A DNA stretch of 64,000 nt from an uncultured Lachnospiraceae bacterium (GTDB taxonomy: Bacteria > Bacillota > Clostridia > Lachnospirales > Lachnospiraceae), in assembly GCA_910585605.1 (NCBI GenBank), contig CAJUFL010000009.1:1-64000 (forward strand), given 5' to 3'. The notes beneath the pieces are model-generated. The model ran no database searches, was not told where the DNA came from, and worked only from the letters and a program-made list of their open reading frames with translations. This document shows positions 36,718 to 44,395 of the stretch, piece by piece (positions within the stretch are counted from its first letter, which is position 1; each line of letters starts with the position of its first letter). Both the position numbers and the translations under genes were made by a program.

Positions 36718-36987
36718 ATGCTTACAAAACAAGAGAAATATTTAATGATCTTTGAAAACACCGATTTCTTTCTGGACCTGGGTATCCACATTGCCTACTA
36801 CCGGAAAAAAGCAGGTTTTACCCAGCAAAGGCTTGCAGACAGGATTGGTGTCAGCCGCTCTTTTCTGAGCCGTGTGGAAAGCCCCAATCAGGATGCACGT
36901 ATTTCCTTTGAACGTTTTTTCACCATATGCCGGGTCTTAAATGTACCACCAAAGTGCTTCTTCGAACCGCTTCCGGATTCCGAATGA
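36718..36987 (+). CDS. XRE-family regulator
   Basis: 89 residues. Residues 20-75 are a Cro/C1 domain (LGIHIAYYRKKAGFTQQRLADRIGVSRSFLSRVESPN). AAGGAGG site. It points rightward in an otherwise leftward block, and its 3' end overlaps the 3' end of the adhesin gene by 100 bp on the opposite strand. Probably controls the divergent surface protein gene at 35426-36553, which starts 160 bp away. Confidence 0.85.
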   Translation: MLTKQEKYLMIFENTDFFLDLGIHIAYYRKKAGFTQQRLADRIGVSRSFLSRVESPNQDARISFERFFTICRVLNVPPKCFFEPLPDSE

Positions 36988-39900
36988 TGCAATATTCTGT
37001 CAAAAAGTGACCGCCCAGTGCGGTTGCTTTTTGCTTTATCCTTTAAACGATATCCTCCCTTCTTCAGGAAGAACGCTGACCCGATGCTGCTTATCATAAA
37101 CAGCATCAGTATAAATCCGGACAGTCCGCTGTCCCCGGTCTTTACATGTCCACTGCCTGTTATGGTCGTATTTGTTCTTATTGTAATACTGGTATCATTC
37201 CGGAAATTTTTCATATTCACAGTATGATTCGGATGCTCTTTCGTAATGACTACCTCTGCCAGCTCATCCGTCAGGCGGTAACCTTTCAATGCTTTGGTCT
37301 CTTTTATATAATAAATGCCTGGTTCCAGGTCACTAATGTATATTTCCCCATTTTTATCGGTTATAAAGCTTCCCAGCTTCTTCTTTCCAGCATCCAGAAG
37401 GTCAAATCCTACTCCCTTCAATGGTACTTTTGTTTTTCCGTCTGTCTTGATCACCTTAATAGAACCTTTCATCCAGTTATCTATCCCCACAGTCCGGTTT
37501 AATGTTTCTTTTGACAGGGTGATTTCCGTCTTTTCCCCGCTTAAAAGATATCCCTTTTTTGCCAGAGTTTCTTTTATATAATATGTTCCCACCGGAAGGT
37601 TTTCTATGAGGATTTCTCCGTTTTTATCCGTTACAAAGCTTCCCAGCTTCTTCTCTCCGGCATCCAGAAGGTCAAATTCCACTCCCTCCAATGGTACTTT
37701 TGTCTTACCGTCCGTTTTGATCACTTTAATAGAGCCTTTATAAAGCTTATTCACAATCGGTTCTTTATTCAGGACACCACTGTTTTCAGCGGATACTGAA
37801 AAAGGATATTTTGTATCATCCAGTATGTATCTGCTGTCATCAGGGGTCTTCAGTTCTTTAAAATAATAACTGCCCGCATAAAAACCACCGTTCCATTCCG
37901 CTACACCGTTTTCATCGGTGGTACATTCCGTAACCAGCGTATCCGCAGTATATACCTTAGTTCCAGATGTATTATAGATATCTTCTGCTGCATAAATGCC
38001 AAATACAGCTCCTGCAGCCTTCCTCTCTTCATAAATGTACACATCCATATTTGTCCGTTCCGGATCCGCAGGGACAGCTTCCTGCTTATGTTTTACGATC
38101 TCATAGCTGCGTGTCCGGACATCTGTAAATGTATGTACAAAGTTATAACCGCTGGCTCCCTGTTCTGTATCATAGCTGTGGGTGAAAATGTAGCTTTCCT
38201 CTGCCAGGGCATAGCCCTCCGGTGCCTTTGTCTCCGTGACCAGATATCTTCCTGCCGGAAGCTCCCCGAACTCTGCCATTCCGTCTGCCCTGGTGGTTAC
38301 CTTATTAAGAGGCACCCATCTCCCCTCTTCTTTCTCTTCCTTTCCGGATGCAAGATCCCTTTTTATGACTGCCGGTACCGTATCGCTTCCGGCAAAAATA
38401 GCATTACCGTCATAGTTCGTATTTGCCACATCTGCATAAATGGTAAATTCTCCGCCGCCTAACGGCTTGTTTGTATCATGGTCCACCTTATAAACATGGC
38501 ATACAGCCGGAGCCTGTTCGTTATAAATGCCCCCTTCCCCTTCGTTTATCAGCCCTGTTTTCCCTGCTTCGATCTGGAAATAATACCGTTTATCAAGCTT
38601 CGTAAAGCCTGCCGGAAATTCGGATTCCACACAGTAGTAACTGCCTGATGGAAGATCAGATACTGCAAGACGTCCTGAGCCATCCGTCTTTAGCCCTATC
38701 ACTGCCTTATGGGAATTTCCCCATTCCTTGGTCGTCAGCTCTTCCCCTGCCCGGAACACAAGGGTGCTGTTGGCATATATGTTTTCTGCTGCATAAAAGG
38801 TAAAGCCCACATCCGGAAGTGTCCTTGTCTCGTATATGAACTTACCATTCTGATACCCGGTCAGCACCTTCCCATATTTAACGATCTCTGCACTGCCGGA
38901 GTTAAATTTATTTTCACAGGTAAAAGTATACCGTACAGAACCGTCAGGATTTGTTACCCCGTCTCCTGCCCCCATGATCACCAGTTTGGAATCCTTTCCT
39001 TCCATTGTCTGCATTGCCGTAAACTTGTATTCCGTAGGATTGATCTGGAAGTCATCGGAGGGTACACCTGTCTCTATGATCCGGTAGGAACCTGGTTCTC
39101 TTATCTCAAAAACAGCCTTCTGATTCTCTTCTGTTATTACATCATCTACTACTTCATATTGTCCTAACGCTACTGATTTTGAAAGCTCAAAGGTGCATCC
39201 CGGAACAAAAAGCCCATATTCATCTACTTTATTGATACATACTTCAGTAAATTTTTGATCTGGATTATCCGGCTCTGCATACACCTGTAAGGCAAAATAC
39301 CCATTCATACCAAAACTGGCATCATATGCAAGATTCTGGACTCCTTCCGCAGTCTTAAGGTACCGTATCTTATCTGCTCCCTGGTAATCAAAATTTACCT
39401 TCATGATGACTGTAAGTGGATTGCTCTTATCATAGGTCTTTCCGGCTTCCTTTACTGCCGTCACCTGCAGGTGTCCCCTCTCATCCACAAATGCTGTACT
39501 TTTCGTTGCTTTTCCGTTTTTATCATACACTCCTGTTACAGATATGCCAGAGGACTTCCCGCCAGTGACCAGTCCGTCACTGTTATATCCGCCGTCAGCG
39601 AAGTACTGCCATGCATCACATCCAAGGTTAATCTGCGTCTGCTCCCCTTCCTTTACCTTTGTCTTTGTTTTGGAAAAACTGCCTATCATCTTCTTTCTCG
39701 CTGCTTCCGAATCTGCGGAAGACTTTGAAATCGGCTGGAGCCTGCTGTTAAAGCTGGTACCGCTGGAGCTTCTGCCTGAATTAAGACTGGTCAATTTCCA
39801 TGCGTGATTAATATAAGCAGTAAGCTTCTGTGCAGTACTGGAACCCGTTTCATCCCAGATCACTTCCTGCACCGGTCCGTAATTCTTTTTACCGCTCCAT

Positions 39901-40517
39901 GAGTTTCCATTGGTCTTGTAAAAGAAGTTCAATGCTACTGCCTTCTTAAAAGCAGATTTCCCGGAATAGCCGTATATCGGTTCTCCGGTATATTTGGCAT
40001 GGTACATAGTTGCACCTTTTTCCAGACAGAAAATGTAATGCCTGCTTTTTCCCGGCTGTACATACCATATGGTACCGCCTGACCATGAGCCGTCACTACA
40101 GATCAGATAGTCACTGGAGGCTTCCAGCACTTCTATCTGTTCCTCATGCAGCCCGCTGTCTTCTTCCCATGCAGCAAAAGTATTCATCTCCGGTATCTGC
40201 TGCTCTGTACTTTCCGAAGTACCAGCTTCCACGGTCTGTTCTTTGGCAGACTCCGGTATCTCTTCCGTCACCTCTTCTGTCACTGTTTCTTTTACTGCTT
40301 CGGCAGCTTCTTCTGTTCCTGCACCAGCTATATCTTCCTCAGATACTGCTTCTTCTGTCTTTACGGCTTCTCCGGTATTTTCCTCAGCTGCCGTTTCCGT
40401 TGTTACAATCGTTTCTTCTGCATGTACCGTATGGATGCTGCCAGGTACCAGACCGGATAACATCACCAGTACCATCAGCCAGGCAGTCCAACGCTTCATT
40501 CCTGTTTTCCATTTCAT
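36888..40517 (-). CDS. Thioester-domain adhesin with SpaA/Cna_B repeats
   Basis: 1209 residues. Signal peptide (about 1-33), a Glu/Thr-rich stalk (about 34-120), an N-terminal thioester domain (Cys164 in YIFCLEKG and Gln217 in GPVQEVIWDE can form the Cys-Gln bond that attaches to host or substrate), a Big domain of collagen-binding type, and then a series of SpaA/Cna_B domains (about 420-1100), the last two nearly identical (GSIKVIKTDGKTKVPL). Near the C-terminus VKTGD before a hydrophobic helix and KKG looks like a degenerate sortase motif. About 45 further residues after the helix are antisense to the XRE gene (see findings). It likely makes cell-cell or mucosal contact for mating. Confidence 0.85.
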   Translation of the reverse strand: MKWKTGMKRWTAWLMVLVMLSGLVPGSIHTVHAEETIVTTETAAEENTGEAVKTEEAVSEEDIAGAGTEEAAEAVKETVTEEVTEEIPESAKEQTVEAGTSESTEQQIPEMNTFAAWEEDSGLHEEQIEVLEASSDYLICSDGSWSGGTIWYVQPGKSRHYIFCLEKGATMYHAKYTGEPIYGYSGKSAFKKAVALNFFYKTNGNSWSGKKNYGPVQEVIWDETGSSTAQKLTAYINHAWKLTSLNSGRSSSGTSFNSRLQPISKSSADSEAARKKMIGSFSKTKTKVKEGEQTQINLGCDAWQYFADGGYNSDGLVTGGKSSGISVTGVYDKNGKATKSTAFVDERGHLQVTAVKEAGKTYDKSNPLTVIMKVNFDYQGADKIRYLKTAEGVQNLAYDASFGMNGYFALQVYAEPDNPDQKFTEVCINKVDEYGLFVPGCTFELSKSVALGQYEVVDDVITEENQKAVFEIREPGSYRIIETGVPSDDFQINPTEYKFTAMQTMEGKDSKLVIMGAGDGVTNPDGSVRYTFTCENKFNSGSAEIVKYGKVLTGYQNGKFIYETRTLPDVGFTFYAAENIYANSTLVFRAGEELTTKEWGNSHKAVIGLKTDGSGRLAVSDLPSGSYYCVESEFPAGFTKLDKRYYFQIEAGKTGLINEGEGGIYNEQAPAVCHVYKVDHDTNKPLGGGEFTIYADVANTNYDGNAIFAGSDTVPAVIKRDLASGKEEKEEGRWVPLNKVTTRADGMAEFGELPAGRYLVTETKAPEGYALAEESYIFTHSYDTEQGASGYNFVHTFTDVRTRSYEIVKHKQEAVPADPERTNMDVYIYEERKAAGAVFGIYAAEDIYNTSGTKVYTADTLVTECTTDENGVAEWNGGFYAGSYYFKELKTPDDSRYILDDTKYPFSVSAENSGVLNKEPIVNKLYKGSIKVIKTDGKTKVPLEGVEFDLLDAGEKKLGSFVTDKNGEILIENLPVGTYYIKETLAKKGYLLSGEKTEITLSKETLNRTVGIDNWMKGSIKVIKTDGKTKVPLKGVGFDLLDAGKKKLGSFITDKNGEIYISDLEPGIYYIKETKALKGYRLTDELAEVVITKEHPNHTVNMKNFRNDTSITIRTNTTITGSGHVKTGDSGLSGFILMLFMISSIGSAFFLKKGGYRLKDKAKSNRTGRSLFDRILHHSESGSGSKKHFGGTFKTRHMVKKRSKEIRAS
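36999..37033. terminator. Bidirectional hairpin between convergent XRE and adhesin genes
   Basis: AAAAAGTGACCGCCCAGTGC followed by GGTTGCTTTTT: an ACCGC/GCGGT-type stem with A and T tracts. It lies inside the annotated open frame of the adhesin, suggesting that the native adhesin stop was upstream of it. Confidence 0.6.
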
Positions 40518-40592
40518 GTTTCCATATCTCCTTTTTTGTCTTGATTTCTTTATGTTCCACCCTTACGGTGTGGAAGCCTCCTTTCTCCATGA

Positions 40593-40650
40593 AAAAAGAG
40601 CAGTGTGCCACTGCCCTATCTATATAAAAAGGACATATGCCTGTGCATAT
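40593..40650 (-). terminator. Tandem hairpin/U-tract leaders upstream of adhesin
   Basis: On the minus strand GGGACATATG...CATATGTCC followed by TTTTT, then GGGCAGTGG-CACA-CTGCTC followed by TTTTTT. Both lie between the CAP gene stop and the adhesin start. A further small hairpin (TTCCAC...GTGGAA) lies in the adhesin leader. Confidence 0.7.
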
Positions 40651-40684
40651 GTCCCTGTTATTGTCCTATTCAGTTATTCTGGTA

Positions 40685-42136
40685 CTATTTCTTTATTTTT
40701 ACTGTTTTCTTCTGTCCTTTTCCCTTAAACAGCTTCTTGTATTTCGCCAGCCTGCTCTTTGGCACTTTTATAGCTGCCTTCTTATGGATTCCTTTTAAGG
40801 CATTCTTTCCCACGGATTTTAACTTTGTTGTCTTTACCGTTATCTTCTTTAATCCGGAACATCCGCTAAAAGCGTTTTTTCCTATGGATGTGACATTCTT
40901 CCCCACCGTCACGTTTTTAAGCTTCTTACAGCCCTTAAAAGCGTTCTCAGCAACAGATGTTACCTTGTAGCTCTTTCCCTGTATCTTAACGGTATCCGGA
41001 ACCGTAACAGATGCTGCATCCTGATTTCCTTTGTAAAAACTCACTGTCCTGCTCCCGGTGCTGGTGATCTTATATATATTCTCCCCGGCTGTTATCCGGC
41101 TTCCCTTTTTTAATGGTACGTCCTTTATCCTGATTTCCAGCACAGTTACAAGACTGCTGTCTGCTTTTAAAGTATACTGGATCTTTGCGTTTCCTGCCTT
41201 CAATGCCCTGATCTTTCCATCCTGATAGGAACATAATTCCGGAGTCAGTACCTTAACATCGTACTGACCAGATGATAACTTCACTTCACAAATCCAGTCC
41301 ATACTAGCAAAGTTACCTTTACCAGCTTGTTCATGATAATATGTATAAACTTTTTCCTGCGTTTCTTCTCCTACGTACAATTCTTCACCGTTCCATTCGT
41401 TTTCATGTGTGCTTTTCAATGTAATCAGTTTGGGATTCACCTTTGCGGTAAATGGTGCTGTATGATCCTTCCGCTTTCCCAGTGTCATTTTCTCCCACTG
41501 TACAGGTCTGTTGTTTTCTGAATCTTTTCCAAAATATCCATCCTCATAATAAATGTTGGAATATGAAAATATCTGTACCCAGTAGTATGTATCATCCACT
41601 TTCACACAGCCAAATCCAGCATATGCAACCTTAGCATCTATCATTGTGGTATAATGCCCCGAAGAATTTACCAGACTCTTATTTGCATCAACAGCCAATG
41701 CACTTCCTGCATGAAGGTTTTCTCTACGTACATACATGCTGGCTGATGTACAAAAAGAACCATCTGGTCTTGTATGTTCCCAGTAGACAGCGGTTTCCGC
41801 TGCCCGCATCATCGCCACATCCATCAGTTCATCCTTTGCCTGCAATTCCGGTACTCCTGCTTTTCTCCTCTGTTCATTCACAAGCTCCGTCATCTTATAC
41901 GCTTCCTCATAACAGTAGGTCACATCATATGTTATATCAATCGGGTAATTGGTGTATGATTTGTCTGCACGATATGACCATGTACTTCCATTCCAATACT
42001 TATAATCATATATCCATCCATCTATACTCTCACCTGTCAGATTTCTGACCACCTCTGCATTCACATATGATTTGGTTCCCAGCATCGCTATTATTATAAA
42101 TACAAAAAATAATCCTTTCTTCAAAGTGCCCTTCAT
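40685..42136 (-). CDS. Secreted CAP-domain and leucine-rich-repeat protein
   Basis: About 483 residues. Signal peptide (about 1-28), a CAP domain (about 70-200; EEAYKMTELVNEQRRKAGVP and TAVYWEHTRPDGS), a middle region, a Big-like segment, and C-terminal BspA-like LRR_5 repeats (about 395-470; SVAENAFKGCKKLKNVTVGK and SIGKNAFSGCSGLKKI) with a Lys-rich tail. Typically cell-envelope proteins involved in attachment. ATG 42136 has GGAGGGG close upstream; a strong promoter precedes it. Confidence 0.85.
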   Translation of the reverse strand: MKGTLKKGLFFVFIIIAMLGTKSYVNAEVVRNLTGESIDGWIYDYKYWNGSTWSYRADKSYTNYPIDITYDVTYCYEEAYKMTELVNEQRRKAGVPELQAKDELMDVAMMRAAETAVYWEHTRPDGSFCTSASMYVRRENLHAGSALAVDANKSLVNSSGHYTTMIDAKVAYAGFGCVKVDDTYYWVQIFSYSNIYYEDGYFGKDSENNRPVQWEKMTLGKRKDHTAPFTAKVNPKLITLKSTHENEWNGEELYVGEETQEKVYTYYHEQAGKGNFASMDWICEVKLSSGQYDVKVLTPELCSYQDGKIRALKAGNAKIQYTLKADSSLVTVLEIRIKDVPLKKGSRITAGENIYKITSTGSRTVSFYKGNQDAASVTVPDTVKIQGKSYKVTSVAENAFKGCKKLKNVTVGKNVTSIGKNAFSGCSGLKKITVKTTKLKSVGKNALKGIHKKAAIKVPKSRLAKYKKLFKGKGQKKTVKIKK

Positions 42137-42171
42137 AGAACCCCTCCAATCCATTATATTTTCTTGCTTCT

Positions 42172-42200
42172 ATTATACCACATCTGCAACAACATTTCAA
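42172..42200 (-). promoter_or_regulatory. Strong promoter of the CAP/adhesin operon
   Basis: On the minus strand TTGAAA, 17 bp, TATAAT with TG one base before the -10 box. It lies about 35 bp upstream of the CAP gene start. Confidence 0.8.
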
Positions 42201-42267
42201 CTATTAATTCTATTTTATAGTCATTCTTTCAGGATGTTTTATCCCTTTTATCACTAGCAAAAAAGCA

Positions 42268-42558
42268 TTATGCGATATTATCATTTAGTCCTGCTATCAT
42301 AATCCGCAATGCAATGGAGAAGCCACGTTTAAATCCCTCATCCTGGCTTACCCTTGCCAGTTCGCTTGCTAAAGGCTCTACTTCATAACACTGGGTATCT
42401 GTCATGCTGGAAGCTTCCAGGTACTTCATCAGGTCATCCATGGCATCTTCAGATTCCTTACTTTTTTTCCTTGTTCCATATCCAAATGCTTCTGCTGCAC
42501 AGAATGCATCGTCAATAAATTGCAGAATATCTTTCTCTGCCGTTATTTGTTCTGTCAT
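42268..42558 (-). CDS. Small DUF6809-like protein (paralogue A)
   Basis: 96 residues, helical, acidic. The C-terminal SQDEGFKRGFSIALRIMIAGL matches the pattern of DUF6809-type proteins, and also the end of the 43719-44003 product (SEKEGFKHGFKAAYQLKL). Family assignment is by eye. The GGAGGAAAAGAATATG start signal is identical to that of ssb. The two paralogues flank the TIR gene. Confidence 0.6.
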   Translation of the reverse strand: MTEQITAEKDILQFIDDAFCAAEAFGYGTRKKSKESEDAMDDLMKYLEASSMTDTQCYEVEPLASELARVSQDEGFKRGFSIALRIMIAGLNDNIA

Positions 42559-42621
42559 ATTCTTTTCCTCCAGTTATTAAATTTTCCTTGAAAGAGGAAA
42601 CTCTTAATGAGATAATATTCT

Positions 42622-43419
42622 CTATATCCTATCCCCTTCCAGTACTCTAACCATATCCATTACCAATTTTTCAATATCACTGTTTTCCGAAAAATCATAA
42701 TATTTATAATTACTCAGTCCTGGTAAAATTTCTTCTACATCCACATCATCTAATTTTACAAGATACCATTTTTTCTTATTTCTAAATACATCTGCCAGAA
42801 AATTATGTAATTCTCCTTTTGCCATTACTGAATCTTTATAATGTTTACTAAGAAAGAATATTCCATAGTCACACTCCTTCAGACCTTCCATCATCTTTTT
42901 AACAATAGGTTCCCCCACATCAATGTTGTACAAGTCCAGCCAGCAGTTCATACCGCTGATTTGTATTTTTTGATAAATATCCATTACTATTTCCATATCT
43001 TTATGAGAATACGATATAAATGATTTTGCTTTCCAAAATTCATGAAAATAATCCTTTTCTTCAAGTGCATCTCTTTCCGCAACTTCATAATATACCTGCA
43101 TGTACATTTGAATTTCTTCCAGTCCTGCCCTTTGTGGAATCATTATTGTATTCCACATACGGTTTCCCATCTCTCTGATAATCTCTGTAATTCCTTTATC
43201 CTGCCTGCTTCTCAGTTCGTATTTCTTAATCAATGCAACCATTTTCTCTACATTTGTATTGGATTCTACCAGCAGATATGACGCTAGCATATATGGATTA
43301 TTATTTACCGCTAATATTACCATACCATCTGCGTCGGTCAATGCATTCATTTCTGAAATAAATGATGCATATTGCATTCTTGTTCCATATGGTATCTCGA
43401 CACAAAAATTTCCTTTCAT
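42622..43419 (-). CDS. TIR-domain protein
   Basis: 265 residues from ATG 43419, which has AGGAGG six bases upstream; the frame is open to 43641 and a TTG near 43620 with AAAGGAG is an alternative, adding 67-74 residues. N-terminal half: mixed alpha/beta, unrecognised. Second half (about 145-250): TIR fold, KSFISYSHKDMEIVMDIYQ, GMNCWLDLYNI, then AKGELHNFLADVF with the Glu expected at the NADase site. TIR proteins in bacteria often deplete NAD+ to stop infected cells. On a conjugative element it could be defence against phage or a rival element, or be delivered to the recipient. Confidence 0.78.
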   Translation of the reverse strand: MKGNFCVEIPYGTRMQYASFISEMNALTDADGMVILAVNNNPYMLASYLLVESNTNVEKMVALIKKYELRSRQDKGITEIIREMGNRMWNTIMIPQRAGLEEIQMYMQVYYEVAERDALEEKDYFHEFWKAKSFISYSHKDMEIVMDIYQKIQISGMNCWLDLYNIDVGEPIVKKMMEGLKECDYGIFFLSKHYKDSVMAKGELHNFLADVFRNKKKWYLVKLDDVDVEEILPGLSNYKYYDFSENSDIEKLVMDMVRVLEGDRI

Positions 43420-43676
43420 ATGTATCCTCCTAAAAAAAATAATCTTTTCCAGAGTGTAGCATATGCCGTAATCTATTTCAATATCAAATTGCAGTTTGTA
43501 GTTATCACACAAGTTAATTGCATAGAAGTACAAGATTTTAGGATTATTGGTTCCATTTATTTTATATACATACTCGAAATCTATTTTCAAAACAATCAGA
43601 TCTTGTAACTGCATTCTCAAACTCTTCATCTCCTTTCGCATTTGCTCTTCCTAATTTTTTCGGATATACCATATAT

Positions 43677-43707
43677 AAAAGGCATATACTCCCGCATACG
43701 CCTTTTT
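43677..43707. terminator. Bidirectional hairpin upstream of TIR gene
   Basis: AAAAGGCATAT...ATACGCCTTTTT: on the minus strand it pairs with one G-U and is followed by TTTT. It ends the small-protein gene at 43719-44003 and lies upstream of the TIR frame. Confidence 0.5.
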
Positions 43708-43718
43708 AATCATTTTAT

Positions 43719-44003
43719 TCATTTCTTTATGTATCTATCTATTTTAACAACCTCTCCGGAAGAATCAGCCGGCTTATTAAGCTTAAGCTGATATGCTGCT
43801 TTAAAACCGTGTTTAAAGCCCTCCTTCTCGCTGACATATATCAGTCTTTCCAGCTGTTCCAGCATTTGAAAGTCTTCTTCTTTGTTTGCAGTTCTGCTAA
43901 AGCGGATAAACATACCCTGCGTTTTGTTTTTTTCAGTGTCCAGTTTATCACTGGACTGGAATTTTTCAAATATCTTTTCCAAATCTTCTAAACTATCCCT
44001 CAT
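43719..44003 (-). CDS. Small DUF6809-like protein (paralogue B)
   Basis: 94 residues, helical and charged. Shares the GFKHGFKAAYQLKL end with paralogue A and has an N-terminal region rich in Lys/Glu (EDLEKIFEKFQSSDKLD). Start overlaps the XRE gene by 11 bp. Not recognised otherwise. Together with XRE, TIR and paralogue A it forms a compact cassette. Confidence 0.6.
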   Translation of the reverse strand: MRDSLEDLEKIFEKFQSSDKLDTEKNKTQGMFIRFSRTANKEEDFQMLEQLERLIYVSEKEGFKHGFKAAYQLKLNKPADSSGEVVKIDRYIKK

Positions 44004-44211
44004 CCTGATTCCTCCAATCCAAATTAAAAATATCAGTAACCTTCATATCTAATGCACGGGCTATCGCTATCATTGTGGACTGCTTCGGATCCGTAACCTG
44101 ATTTGCTATATAATATAGAGACGATACAGAAATTCCGGATTTCCGACTTAATTGTTTATACGTTACTCCTTTTTCTTTCAATACTTTTAACAGAATATTT
44201 TTCCCATACAT
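43993..44211 (-). CDS. Small XRE-family regulator
   Basis: 72 residues, essentially one Cro/C1 domain (LKVLKEKGVTYKQLSRKSGISVSSLYYIANQ). It starts the cassette of the TIR gene and is a likely repressor of it. AGGTG site. The gap 44212-44395 upstream is AT-rich and probably holds its promoter. Confidence 0.85.
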   Translation of the reverse strand: MYGKNILLKVLKEKGVTYKQLSRKSGISVSSLYYIANQVTDPKQSTMIAIARALDMKVTDIFNLDWRNQDEG

Positions 44212-44395
44212 TGACCATCAACACCTGCTCTTTTTAATCAGCATGCGTTTTTCCAGCTGGATTATGATAGGAATATATTACCACAGGTCTTATTCTATTT
44301 AGCGAACAAATTAGTGATGTAGTTTGATTGTTGTTTATTTTCATTATGTTTTGTTGGTTTGTATTAGAAATTGTTATCTGCAAATAGCTAGACGA

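Noticed and set aside
40384..40611. 75-residue leftward frame in the adhesin leader
   Set aside because: Largely overlaps the adhesin signal-peptide coding region in another frame and includes the hairpin; not supported as a gene.
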